From Adiantum capillus-veneris (Eukaryota > Streptophyta > Polypodiopsida > Polypodiales > Pteridaceae), in NCBI GenBank assembly GCA_014529385.2, contig CM043945.1, positions 97,506,612-97,570,611 of the forward strand: 64,000 nt of DNA, given 5' to 3'. Shown piece by piece: positions 1-10,150 of the stretch; position 1 is the stretch's first letter; every line of letters starts with the position of its first letter. Below the pieces are notes generated by a model. It was not told the origin of the DNA. It saw nothing but the letters and a program-made list of their open reading frames with translations, and did not search any database. The position numbers were made by a program, and so were the translations under genes.

Positions 1-1398
1 TGTGGCTATCCCTACCATTTCACTGTACATAGGCGTACGTGAGTCACGGGACTTTTCCCATATCTTCTTAAAAAACCCTCAATTAGCTAGTCATTGGGCT
101 AGTTGAGCTAAAAAAATAAAAAATATAAGTATATTATGGCCCATTTGTGTGTAAATATTGCATTGTATATAGGGCCTAAATAAAAATATTTTTCGTAATT
201 TTTTGGTATTTATTTAAATATTCTACGTAGGATGTGTTATTTATGCTATGTACATTGACTCACCATTACCATATTTTTTCTTACCATTTTGCATACTCTT
301 TATTCCATATAAAAATAATCTCATGCAAGCTTCTCTTATTTTTGGTGTAACTCCATCCCAACAAAAAACCAAAAAAACTAGTTACATTTTATGTGTATAT
401 TTTTTCACTATTGTGATTTTTTTCCTTCCTACATCTATTCTCTATTACTCTCATAAATTAGACCATAAAAAATATTCATTTTTTTATGGTAGACTTATGA
501 TGAGAGAGATTTATTTTGACCCCTTTATATTTTTTCCACCTATATTATTTATATTTGACATGTACATATATTTTTAGACCCCTCAATATTTGATTTTCTT
601 AGTTGTACTATTCACTTATATCATGATCTCAACAATATCTTCAATTATAGACCTACCAAATAAGGTCAAGGGTAGGTGGCATGCATACATGCACTATGGA
701 GGGCCCACTCTTGGAGGTATTCAAAAGAATCATCCAAAGAAGGACCCCACAAGGACTTTGTGCAGTGGAAAAAAACAGTCGGTTTTGCTGAATTTTTAAA
801 GTTCACTTGCTCTCCGAATTTGAAAAGGTGATACAAACAAAAGTTGTAGCTCGTGGGTTGAACTTTTGCCTCAAAGTTTTTCATATTTTTTTGAGCTACG
901 AGCTGTGAGCTATGATTTTATTAGTGGACCCCAGTTTTCCCATGCTATGCAGCCACACTCTCTCTTCCACTTTATCATTTTCCTCTTTCACACACACTTC
1001 TCCACTCATCATCCCCACCTCTCTCACCACTCCTCTCTGCACCCTACTCACCTTCTCCTCAACCTTGAAGAATAAGAGAAACCATGGTGAACTCATACCT
1101 CCCACACACAATTCCATTCCAAAATTGACCACCTAGTCTCATTTTTCCTCCTCCAATTTACCCTTATCTATCAAAAAAACCACAAAATTCAGCCTCTTCT
1201 CTTAAAACATAGCATCATGGTGGTTGATTACTCAGCTTCAATTACCTTGTCTCTCAAGGAAGGTCAAGAGTGGAGAAAAAATGTACCGTCAAAGCTAGTG
1301 GACCGTCAACAAGCGTCAAAATTGGCCCTACTCAAGACACTTGGAGCATCAACCTTGTAAGAAATCCACCTTTTCTTACCTCTTAAGAGTTTTTCTTC
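1..1398. other. AT-rich non-coding stretch
   Basis: I see no domain, repeat end or sustained codon pattern here. Short reading frames on both strands have low-complexity composition. About 930-1140 is C/T-rich on the plus strand. Confidence 0.5.
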
Positions 1399-1627
1399 CT
1401 TATTTGTATCCTACATGGATACTCCCATTGTAAATATCCAATTCCATTTGTAAATTAATACTAACTCTACTAACACTAACCCACTATGAAAAGTCCTATC
1501 ACCTCCATTTCTCTCCTCTCTCTTTCCCCACCAACTTCTTGATAATTCCAAGCAAAAGAAATTAGATAAATTGCTGAAAATCTAACCCAACCATGGTTAG
1601 AGGAGTAACCCTAGCCTTCAAAATTGC

Positions 1628-1635
1628 TATAAAAG
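1628..1635 (+). promoter_or_regulatory. TATA box in candidate solo LTR
   Basis: TATAAAAG followed by a GGAGGG stretch, about 220 bp into the candidate LTR. The position fits an LTR promoter. Function is inferred. Confidence 0.35.
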
Positions 1636-2291
1636 GAGGGTGTAGCTAGCACAAAAAGGGGAGCGATAAGCAAGAGCACTATGCTATAGCTTGAGAAGCC
1701 AAGCTCAACCTCTCTAGAAGGAGCTCTTGAGTGGAAGCTCATTGTCTTATGCATGTGCATGTGTTGTAATAGGAGATTAGCAAGTGAACTCTATGCCATT
1801 GTAAGAGAGAGAGTGATCACTCAATTGAGAGTAGGAAATCTATCATTTCTCCTACTAGTGTAAGCCCAACATTTGCTGAATCAAGGAGGGTGGATTTGGA
1901 CTAAGCTTGGATACTTTGTCTCTCTTCCCACGTGAAGTAATGGACAACAATGATGTGTAAGTGTCTTGGTGTTTTTTTTGTTAAGTTCTTGATAGCTTGT
2001 CTCTAGTGTTGTCATCAATTTAGCCATAAATCCCACATACTGTAAGAGGGCGACAGGGTGGAGAGGACTCCCCTGGCCTTAATACAGTGAGTGGGGTGGT
2101 TTTTCTTGTGATGTGTTGTGGTGTAATTTACTCAAGCTATGTTGAACAAATACTAATATCACTTTGATTGGTCATGACAGATTTGTAAGAAGGTATTAGT
2201 GCAACAAACACCCCCTCCCCCTTCTCTCTCTTTCTTACATACATAATTGTGTTTTCTTGATCATTGCCGATACGTTTCAAAGCAGCCCGAG

Positions 2292-2293
<2 letters not shown>

Positions 2294-2357
<64 letters not shown>
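2294..2357. repeat. (CT)n microsatellite
   Basis: About 32 uninterrupted CT units inside the candidate solo LTR. Confidence 0.97.
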
Positions 2358-2606
2358 ACGCGTCCTAGTTCGCATCCAAAACTAGGTGGTGCCCCAAATT
2401 TGTGTAGGGTTAGGTTGCGGGTTTGTGTGTGTGTTTGTTGTTTTTTTCCAACCCCAACCCAATTGAGCAGCATGGAAGCCTTGAAGGGTGTCTAGAGGTT
2501 GCTCTTCTTGTTGCCCGCCCCGGACAACTTCAGTACCAACACTTATTGAACACAATTAAAAAACATAAGGAACCCTAACCTAATTATTTGCACTCCCCTT
2601 AGAGAG

Positions 2607-3028
2607 TCAAGGGAATAGGATATTGTAGAGATTGGGGGGAAACCCTAAGGCTAAACCCCTATCCTCGTCGTCAAGATAAACAAAGTCATCATCCATGAGA
2701 TCATATGTGCCATCCGTGTAGTCATGTAAATCTTCTTCTTCATCATAGGTACCCATGTTTACTAAGAAGGTCACTAGGCGCCTATAGTCATCTTGGTCAA
2801 AAGGGTAGGCTTGTGCAATGGGAGAAACGCTCTCTACTAAGTATGATCAGTCGTGGTCAAGAGACGTATCAGCCATTCTAACTCCTTGAAATTCCTCTCA
2901 CATGCTAGCATACCTACCAAATCCTATTCACATGCAAGCACCGGAAAGACCATGTGAAACATTTGTGAAAAGTAACGAGGGTACCTCTCACCCAAGGCAG
3001 GAGTGGATGACTCTAGCGTACTAGCCAT
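2607..3028 (-). pseudogene. Small acidic ORF at the 3' end of E1, broken
   Basis: From the ATG at 2876 one frame runs about 89 codons to a stop at 2607-2609, broken by one TGA at codon 10. Its second half is very acidic (motifs such as YDEEEDLHDY and MDDDFVYLDDED). A further short frame starts at 3028 and stops after about 38 codons, out of phase with the first. I recognise no family. The same strand and its place downstream of the E1 protease suggest an E1 3' ORF, perhaps once continuous with 3028. It could also be chance coding-like sequence. Confidence 0.4.
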
Positions 3029-3244
3029 ATCTGTACACGCAAATAGATGATGGTTAGAGTGCAAATATTACAAGGGTCGTGTTTTTGTGCATAATGTGTT
3101 TTTATGATTTTGTGTTATGGCTCTTGATCTTTTACTTTTTTATCTTGTTTTTGTGAGTATAAGGCTTTATATATACATTCCCTAAGATTGGAGATTAAGA
3201 GGTCAGGGAGGAAGGTTGAGAGGGAAGCAAGTGAATGATGGATG

Positions 3245-3997
3245 TCAGCAAACACTCCCCCCTTCCTTGGGTAGATCATACCTTTGGAATGATGTTGTCA
3301 CCTTTTGAAAGCAATTGTTCCAAGTTGTTATGGGTGAAGGCTTTAACCAATAGTTTTCGATCGCCCTATGCGTTTCATCTAGTTGCAACGGTAGTAAGGC
3401 ACTCTCCCATGATTTTATTTGCAACATTGTTGTAGGGGGTGAACTTACAACAACGGGAGGTGCAAACTCTTTCTTGTTTGTATGGATATGTACAATTGTA
3501 GGTGGAGGTTGTGTCGAAGCTTCTATTTTTGTATAGGAACTACACGAAGAGCAAGAAGCTTCATTTGATTTCCTTGTTCTTGAGCTAGGTGGAACAAATC
3601 GTTCTTTCTTCGGTACCCAAACTAGCTCTGCAGCGGGTGTGTAGCATTCCGTGAATTTTTTGTTTCTGCAATCGTCAATTCGTTTTGGAGCCACAGGATT
3701 GAGCTCACATGGGCCCGGTGACAAGTAAGAGCACAATCTACGTTTTGGTACCCATATTTGTTCATTTCCTTGATAGTATCCTTGGGCTTCCAATAGTCGT
3801 TTAGGTATCCACCGCCACATTTCCTTAAATATTTTGGAGCGAGTGGGACGTTTCTTACAAGGCTTCTCTTTTTTAGCATCAGCCATGGTCGCTAAAGAAG
3901 ATTTAGGGACCCATTTGTATGTTCTTTTTGTTATATGAGGATGAGTTTTGTTAAAAGCTATATGCATTGCTTGTAGCACATTTAAGGGTACGGGCAT
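3245..3997 (-). CDS. E1 ORF with four W-[VI]-P-K motifs (250 aa)
   Basis: An uninterrupted 250-residue frame, unusually intact for this element. Four short motifs recur: KWVPK at residue 29, RWIPK at 63, IWVPK at 82 and VWVPK at 127. Each is followed by basic or serine residues. The first 150 residues are rich in Lys, Arg and Pro, with several Cys; the rest is Ser/Pro/Thr-rich and unlike any fold I know. Similar Trp-Val-Pro-Lys strings occur in linker parts of some plant retrotransposon polyproteins (family knowledge). It lies after the protease on the same strand, where RT would be expected. Function unknown; a basic RNA- or DNA-binding tail is one guess. Confidence 0.55.
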   Translation of the reverse strand: MPVPLNVLQAMHIAFNKTHPHITKRTYKWVPKSSLATMADAKKEKPCKKRPTRSKIFKEMWRWIPKRLLEAQGYYQGNEQIWVPKRRLCSYLSPGPCELNPVAPKRIDDCRNKKFTECYTPAAELVWVPKKERFVPPSSRTRKSNEASCSSCSSYTKIEASTQPPPTIVHIHTNKKEFAPPVVVSSPPTTMLQIKSWESALLPLQLDETHRAIENYWLKPSPITTWNNCFQKVTTSFQRYDLPKEGGSVC

Positions 3998-4237
3998 TTC
4001 ATCCCCCTAAGGTGTTACCCAGGTCATCCCCCTGTTTCCCCAAGTGTTTATAGTTGCTGCTAAGTGGACCCAATACACATTCTCTGACTCAGTCATCCCA
4101 GGTAGTACATCCATATAAGGAGAATCTTCCCCAACATCAGTGTCCGCTTTACACGTGTAACAATACCGCAATGGGGCCGAGTGAACTGTTGTGTCAAATC
4201 TATGATCAATTATAAACCTGTTTCCTAGAGGATGTGC

Positions 4238-4993
4238 TCAACCCGTCACGAGATCCACTCGAATGACAGAATCTTGGAACTGCAGGTAGACATGGTTTTT
4301 AGACCAGTTATGCACAATTTTTGCTTCCCTCATGAAAGGACATCCTAAGATCATCTCCGATGCCATAGTGTGTTTGGAGAAATCCATAACAATGAAGGTA
4401 ATCCTTATTTTATGTCCAAAGACCTTCATCTTGAGATCTTCTAGCATCCCAATAGGTTTAACGATAGACCCATTGTCCATCTTCACTACTATGGTTGTGG
4501 TTGCAAGGTGAGGTCTTCCCATAGTTTCCCAGCAATTTTTAGTCACAATGCTAACCCCAACACCACCATCAAGGATTCCCTTCACAGTTAATCCCTTAGT
4601 AGTGATTGGTATGGTCGCATTGGATTCATCACCCTCAAAGTATTGTCCCAACTTGTTAATATGTATTTCTATAACAAGGTTCTCATCTAGGTTGGGTTGT
4701 GGATCTAAGTTTTCCTCCTCCATTGGCATCTCCCCAGCTCCATCCATCTGTGCAAATTGTGGTAGCCCAAACTTTAGTTCTCCATTGAGGAAGGCTCGAA
4801 GAGCTGAGACTAGCTCAGGGTCTTTATATAGTTTGGACATGATGGTGGTTCTAACTTCTGAAGACATGAAATCCATCAATTTGGCAATGTTTAACGGCAC
4901 CTTTTGGCCTTGAGTCCCTTGACGTGGGGAAGATGGGATCTCCATTTCTTCAATAGGATCAGGTAGTCCCTCTGTAAACATTCTTTCCATCAA
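4238..4993 (-). CDS. E1 retropepsin-like aspartic protease, active site altered
   Basis: A 251-residue open frame. The N-terminal third is a Glu/Pro-rich linker. From about residue 125 the retropepsin fold is recognisable: the strand before the active site, ILDGGVGVSIV, and near the end the flap-distal motif MILGCPFM, which matches the LGRPFM of related elements. The family cleaves the Gag-Pol polyprotein. The catalytic D-S/T-G triplet is D-G-G here (plus-strand 4562-4570), so proteolysis is doubtful although the frame is open. The E2 protease at 44810-45130 has the same layout with a normal DSG. It lies between the gag linker and the W-V-P-K ORF. Confidence 0.8.
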   Translation of the reverse strand: MMERMFTEGLPDPIEEMEIPSSPRQGTQGQKVPLNIAKLMDFMSSEVRTTIMSKLYKDPELVSALRAFLNGELKFGLPQFAQMDGAGEMPMEEENLDPQPNLDENLVIEIHINKLGQYFEGDESNATIPITTKGLTVKGILDGGVGVSIVTKNCWETMGRPHLATTTIVVKMDNGSIVKPIGMLEDLKMKVFGHKIRITFIVMDFSKHTMASEMILGCPFMREAKIVHNWSKNHVYLQFQDSVIRVDLVTG

Positions 4994-5032
4994 GAAGTGA
5001 GTACTCCCACTTTCTCATGACTTTAAGTCACT

Positions 5033-5600
5033 TTATTCTTGGATGACACTAGGTATGTCTAAGGGTCTATGTACTTGGTGAGGTTGTTTTTGCGTAGGGA
5101 ACACGGTGTCTGTAATATGGATCTTCCTAGGTGTTGGTTCTAGATCCCTTTGGGTATCTTCTACCAAACTCCTTATTGCTTGACTCGCTCGATCTCCTCT
5201 GTAGGGTTTGGATAAGTTCCTATCTTCTTCTTGGATCCTGGCCATTGTGGCTCACGAAGATCTTCCTTGTTGGTTTCTATCTTAGTGGTAGGTCGTTTTC
5301 ATCTCCATGGTTTCACCTGAATCCGAATCCTCTTCAACGTCGTTCATATATCAGTCCCTATGTTGGTCTTTGAATTGGGGTCTGACTTCGCTGCTTTTTG
5401 CGGTCTCTTCCTTCTTGTTTTCTTCTTTTTCTGAGATTGGGCAATTGATGCCGTGTCTCTTTCCTCAAGAATAAAATTTTGTTTTTGGAGCATCGATCGT
5501 GTGAGTACGTTCACTGGTACCACATGTGTACTTTGTGATGGCTCCTTGGTAACTTCAATCAAGTTTAATAGCGTGATTTTCGGTGCATTTGGATTATTTG
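5033..5600 (-). pseudogene. E1 gag-protease linker, frameshifted
   Basis: Two short frames (5344-5562 and 5033-5245) in consecutive order bridge the last zinc knuckle and the protease. The first contains VPVNVLTRS followed by a Lys/Arg-rich tract. The corresponding part of E2 at about 46000 reads VPIKVITRAQ followed by a Lys-rich tract, so the two elements share this linker. The pattern of a V-x-T-R block before a basic stretch is common between gag and protease in plant gypsy elements. Stops and frame changes separate the pieces. Confidence 0.55.
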
Positions 5601-5601
5601 A

Positions 5602-6814
5602 ACATTGGACAATTAAATGATCTGTGCCACATCAATTACACATGAGTATTGGCATTGTAGACGTGCTCGCTTGATTGGTTTGCATTAGTGTGGCGTTCTT
5701 CTGTAGCCTAATAGGACACTCGGCTACAATATGTGGACCTCCACACTCATAGCATTGAAGAGGTGGTCTCTTAGCAGTGTAATTGATATTTTGGCCTCTT
5801 GCAGCAAGAGCAACTACTTGATATACAGGTTTGACTTATCCCCAATAGTCCTCCATGTAGTATTGTGGATTTTCTTCAAGCACATCCATCCCATAGGCAA
5901 TATTAGGATCTATATCTTCCTCAGAGCCTTCCAAACAAGCAATAGATGACTCACAACCCACTTGATTCACAGAAGTGATTCTCGGATGTGGTGGTTGCGG
6001 TCCTAGCATTGGAGGTGGTAAGGGTGTTGTTTGGACAACATTTTGGGCCCTAGGGACCATGTGTTGTGCTATTTGTTCAAGAGGTGGTGCCGGCATCAAT
6101 GCAGGCACTCAAGGTGTGTGTCCATGCTAAGGTTGGTCTATTGGCCATCGCGCGCTTAAATACTATGCAATCCTTAGCTTGATGACCATACCTCCCACAG
6201 GCATTGCAATTCCCATTGAATTTTACTCTAAAAGTAGGGCATTCACTGGTAGTATGCGGTCCATAGCATACTGAGCACCATTGTTGCTCCCTTCTTGGAT
6301 ACATATGATTGTTTTGCAGAGCACGATTATCTCTAAGACTCTCTTGTATAGCCTTGGTGAGATCTGCTAAAGTCATCTCAGATATCTTTGGCTCCTTAGC
6401 AATAGGCTTTAGGGTCATTGGCTGATGCCCTGATGCTTGCAAGCTAATAGATTTAGGCTCAACAGACACTCTTTCTCCTTGAATCATTAAATTATCCCCG
6501 AGTTGGATCGCATTGGTGGTAACTGCTTCCCAAGTGTTGATACCTCTAATGACTAGGCCATTGTAGATATCCTCATGTCGTAACCCCCTAATGAATCTAT
6601 CAAGCAATTGGTTATTGTTGAAGCGCTCATTTGGATTACAATGAGAATTCAAATGCTTCAAGCGACTTATAAAGTCTCTCACCGACTCTTCTTCCTCTCG
6701 TTGGGCTTTCTGGAGCTGAGAGGCTACACGCCAAAGTACTCCCTCTTGTATGTATTCTTTCAAGAATAGTCTCCTAAGAGTAGGGTAAATCGTTTTTTCT
6801 TCCACCCTTAGGGT
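5602..6814 (-). pseudogene. E1 gag, distal part with four zinc knuckles
   Basis: Downstream half of the E1 gag, read from the C1 insertion at 6815. It starts with the second half of a Retrotrans_gag capsid domain (ESVRDFISRLKHL, LLDRFIRGLRHEDI), then two knuckles: C-x2-C-x3-H-x4-C at 6239-6277 and a standard C-x2-C-x4-H-x4-C at 6167-6208. A Pro-rich spacer (5836-6108) follows, then a second pair: CYECGGPHIVAEC at 5716-5754 and another at 5602-5640 that carries a TGA between its first two cysteines (5632-5634). Knuckles bind the element RNA for packaging. Most gypsy gags have one or two; two pairs is unusual. The upstream half lies at 12942-14737. Confidence 0.85.
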
Positions 6815-6819
6815 TCTAT

Positions 6820-7018
6820 TGTTGGGGTGTAGGCCAGGTGGCCGTGGGAAACCGCCCCTATTAATACTCACCTACCTAAATATAGGGAGAGAAAGGGAGA
6901 GAGTTGACCACTCTCTCACTTTCCTCTCCACTAACCCCAAACCTGCTGTGTACTGTGCTTCATCCCCTTCCCCCGTCTCCTACCCTCTCTTGCACACTCT
7001 CGCACTACGCACACAAAA
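6820..7018 (+). repeat. C1 5' LTR
   Basis: 199 bp from TGTTGGGG. Its end reads AA where the 3' LTR has CA, so the terminal CA has decayed. An in-LTR GA-rich stretch is shared with the 3' copy. Confidence 0.95.
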
Positions 7019-7020
7019 AT

Positions 7021-7032
7021 TGGTATCAGAGC
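7021..7032 (+). promoter_or_regulatory. C1 primer-binding site (initiator Met tRNA)
   Basis: TGGTATCAGAGC, complementary to the 3' end of plant initiator methionine tRNA, two bases after the 5' LTR. It primes minus-strand cDNA. Confidence 0.95.
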
Positions 7033-9589
7033 TCCGAGCACCCAACTCCCGAGCCTCGGCTAACCGTGCACACAACAACCCCAAGGAAGCAATTGAGCTT
7101 GAAGCTCGACAATCGAATTTGTAAGGAGTTTTGGAGTGCAACTGTCGAGCAGATGTTCAAGCCTTTGCAAGCAGCAGGCAGGATTGCAAGCCTTGAAGCA
7201 GCAAGGCTTGGTAGACAATGAGTAGGCAAAATCGAAGGAATGAAGCCTTGTATGCAATGGCTTGAGAGCGAGCATCCGAGGCATGCTTAAATCGAGCTGA
7301 GGCAATCGAGAAGCAGGTGGCATCAAGGAAGTAAGCTTATGCAAGCATTTGAAGGCTTAGAGCACTCAACGGGCACTCAAGCAGAACAAGGCATCTACAA
7401 CTCACGAGCTAATTGACCTACAGCTGATTGGAATCGGGCAAGCAAAAGGAGCAGCCAGTGAGGATAGAATTAGGCTGCAGATCCGAGCAGAGATCGAGAC
7501 ACACACACACATTGCAGTAGAAGCAGGTGAGAAGGAAATTAAGGAGAGCAATCAAAGGGGCAGAATCGGGCAGTTTAGATAAGGCCAGTAGGTCGAGCAA
7601 AGGGGGAATTTGCAATCACATCGGACATGGAGTTGCAAGGCTTGGAGAAACAAGCCGACATTGAGCAGTGACACTTCGAATAGAGAGAAAATCACACACA
7701 ATGTCTCAGACAATCAAGGCTTGAGAGAGCTGCAGTCGATCAAAATCGAATAGGAGTAATCGGGAATTGAAGGCCAGTAAGATGGCAGAGTGGGTGAAAC
7801 GGGGCCGTGAGCAGCAGACCGAGCTCGAGCAACATGCATAACACACACACCCATCGTGTGCTAGTAGGGGCAGCAAACTTGAGCAGGGAGGGCTCCATTG
7901 AGCAACAACCGAATACATAGCGGGACAATGCGTTGCAGTGCATCTGGCAGCGCTGGAGTGTGTTGACGAGCAGTAAAATTGGGGCCACCAGAGAGCATCG
8001 AGAGTAGGAATCTTGCTATGCACTCACACACACACACACACACACACACTCACCCACAATCATCGACTGCAGGCAGGTTTCGACAGACAGACATCCGTTT
8101 TTTTAAATTACACACTCTCACAATAGTGTGTGTGCAAGGGCTCACTCCCACTGAGCCTGCGACCGAATTCCCCGACTCCTCTCCTCGAGCTCGTGAAAAG
8201 GAAGCTTCTCAGAAATTTGCAGCTTGTGAGATAGAGAGAGAGACACACATTCTCTCATTGCGCGGAAAGCTTGTGAGATAGAGAGAGTGAGAGAGAGAGC
8301 TTGAAACCGTGCTTGCGATCGAGCACAAGCAACCGAGTCTGACAAACTTTGAGAGTAATCTTCACAGATCGAGAAAAATCTGTGATCGATACCGATGCGA
8401 CTCGGTATTGACCGCTCGAGAATTGGCCTTTTATGGCTACTCGGTTAGCCACTTCCGCCCGGCGGTGGAAGTCGACATCGACATCAACACCGCTCATGCA
8501 CACCAGCTCGACACTCCTCATTGCGGCGGATCACCGACATCCGACCCAGACACCGGGAGCTTTCCCACACGAGCGTGTTCCCGCGATCGACGACCGTGCT
8601 TGCGACATGCACGGGTGAGGTACCTCTATCATAGAGGAGTGACACCCGGCATCGGCACCGAGCGCATCGATCGTACTCTACGACATAGTTTACGGATACG
8701 ACACCTTTGGCGGCTATTCGACTAGCATATTTCTGCCTGGCGGCAAAAATCGGCACATAGCGACACCGACACGCAAATTATAGGTTACAGGGGTGTTTTT
8801 CAGCCCATTAACTCACAGATTCTCCAGGTTACCAGACACAGCACTTTCACAGGTGATTTGGCAGTCATTTCGACAACAGATTCTTTGCGGACACATGCAT
8901 TGACAGATGCATTTTGTTATGAGCACACCTAGTGCTACTGAGCTCTTTTGAGAGCAGATATCCCCGCAAGGATCACTTTCACTGCATGCAGTAGTTCTTG
9001 GCGCCTGTTTGAGCGCAGTTTTACTCATGCACGTTGAGTTGTGGACACTGCCCACTGTACTACGTGTGGAGCCATCTTTTGGCTATTTTGGCAGTTTTTC
9101 CCGGCCGTTTCTGAGACTCGGACTGGAAGAGCCCTTTCTGAGACTGTGGCTAGTCCATTTGTGTCTGCATTAGCCTTTTGGAGGGTCGATAGCGTGAGGT
9201 TTTCTTTGAGCTGGGGTGTGCTCAAATGTTGAGACACTTTCGGTGATACAGGTAGCTGGAGTTCCCCTTTAAGGTACCCTCGCCATAGGATATGTATTTG
9301 GACGGTTATTTATGCTTTTGACGCCAAGTTGACACTCACATAGCAGTGGTCTTGTACAACAGATACCCAGTTAGTGTAGTTGGCACATTTATATGCATTT
9401 TGAGTTGAGTTTAGACTCCTCATACAAAGGAGACTCTGCCGGATTTACTTCCTGCGAGTCGTGACTTCCATTGTTGGCACTTTTGAGTCTATTTCGGTTG
9501 AGATTTTACTCCCAATACAAAGGTTACTCTGCCCAAATTCCTACAGCTTCTCGCCATAGTGTGGCACCTCTCAAACCCTCTTATCAACG
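7033..9589 (+). other. C1 long untranslated leader
   Basis: About 2.56 kb between the primer site and the gag ATG without a convincing coding region. The first kilobase is rich in AAG/GCA-type purine repeats; a CA microsatellite lies at 8025-8050; 8300-8800 is CG-rich. Plant copia leaders are usually far shorter. Confidence 0.7.
8025..8050. repeat. (CA)n microsatellite in C1 leader
   Basis: About 13 CA units. Confidence 0.9.
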
Positions 9590-10150
9590 ATGGCTTCTTC
9601 TTCAGAAAAGGAGGAGTATTTCATTTGAAAGTTCGATGGCAGCAACTTCACCATGTGGAAAGAGCGCATGAAAGATGTTTTGATAAACAAAGGCCTCTCA
9701 GAATCGTTGAAAGAGCGCGCAGAGGATGATGATTATACACAAGCTCAATGGGAGCTTTTGGATGCAAAATCCATGGCTACGATACGTCTACATCTAGCCG
9801 AATCAGTCTTCTTCACTATCATAGGAAAGAAAACAACCAAGGAACTTTGGGATAGCTTATGTACAGCATGGGAGAGCAAAAGTGCATCCAACAAGGTTTT
9901 TCTCATGAAAAAGCTTATGAAGCTCAACATGAAAGAAGGTAGCATGGTTTCCAGTCACTTAAATGAGTTCAATTCCTTGTTTAGTCAGCTGACATCTCAG
10001 GGCTTTAAGGAGTTTGATGATGAACTCAAGTCTATCTTCTTGTTATGCTCTCTACCCAGTTCATGGGATATCTTTTGCACAGTCATTAGCAATTCAGCTC
10101 CGAATGGCAAGTTAGAGTTCAATGCTAGCAATTCAGCTCCAAATGGCAAG
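9590..10150 (+). pseudogene. C1 gag (UBN2-type), truncated
   Basis: The natural start is the ATG at 9590; TGA at 9626-9628 (codon 13) breaks it, and the frame is open again from 9653. Just after the stop comes the copia gag signature FDGSNFTMWKERM, then a helical capsid-like region with LWDSL and LNEFNSLFSQL. Gag forms the virus-like particle. The frame ends in a 39-bp tandem duplication (SNSAPNGK appears twice, 10087-10111 and 10126-10150), after which it runs straight into integrase. The zinc knuckle, protease and pre-integrase domain are absent. Confidence 0.85.

Larger units (their letters stand above)
1405..2541 (+). mobile_element. Candidate solo LTR (about 1.14 kb)
   Basis: The stretch begins TGTATCC and ends ACCAACA, so it has TG..CA ends. 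It is flanked by the same six bases, CTTATT, at 1399-1404 and 2542-2547. A TATAAAAG box lies inside at 1628, where a U3 promoter would be. No coding domain is present. A solo LTR left by recombination is the simplest reading, but no second copy exists in the window and a six-base repeat can arise by chance. Confidence 0.35.

Noticed and set aside
2247-2495. Frames rich in SLSLSL or RERERE at CT/GA tracts (also 15711-15930, 20322-20745, 59499-59716, 60502-60781)
   Set aside because: They are translations of microsatellites on either strand and not genes.
4548-4913. 121-aa plus-strand frame
   Set aside because: Antisense to the E1 protease.
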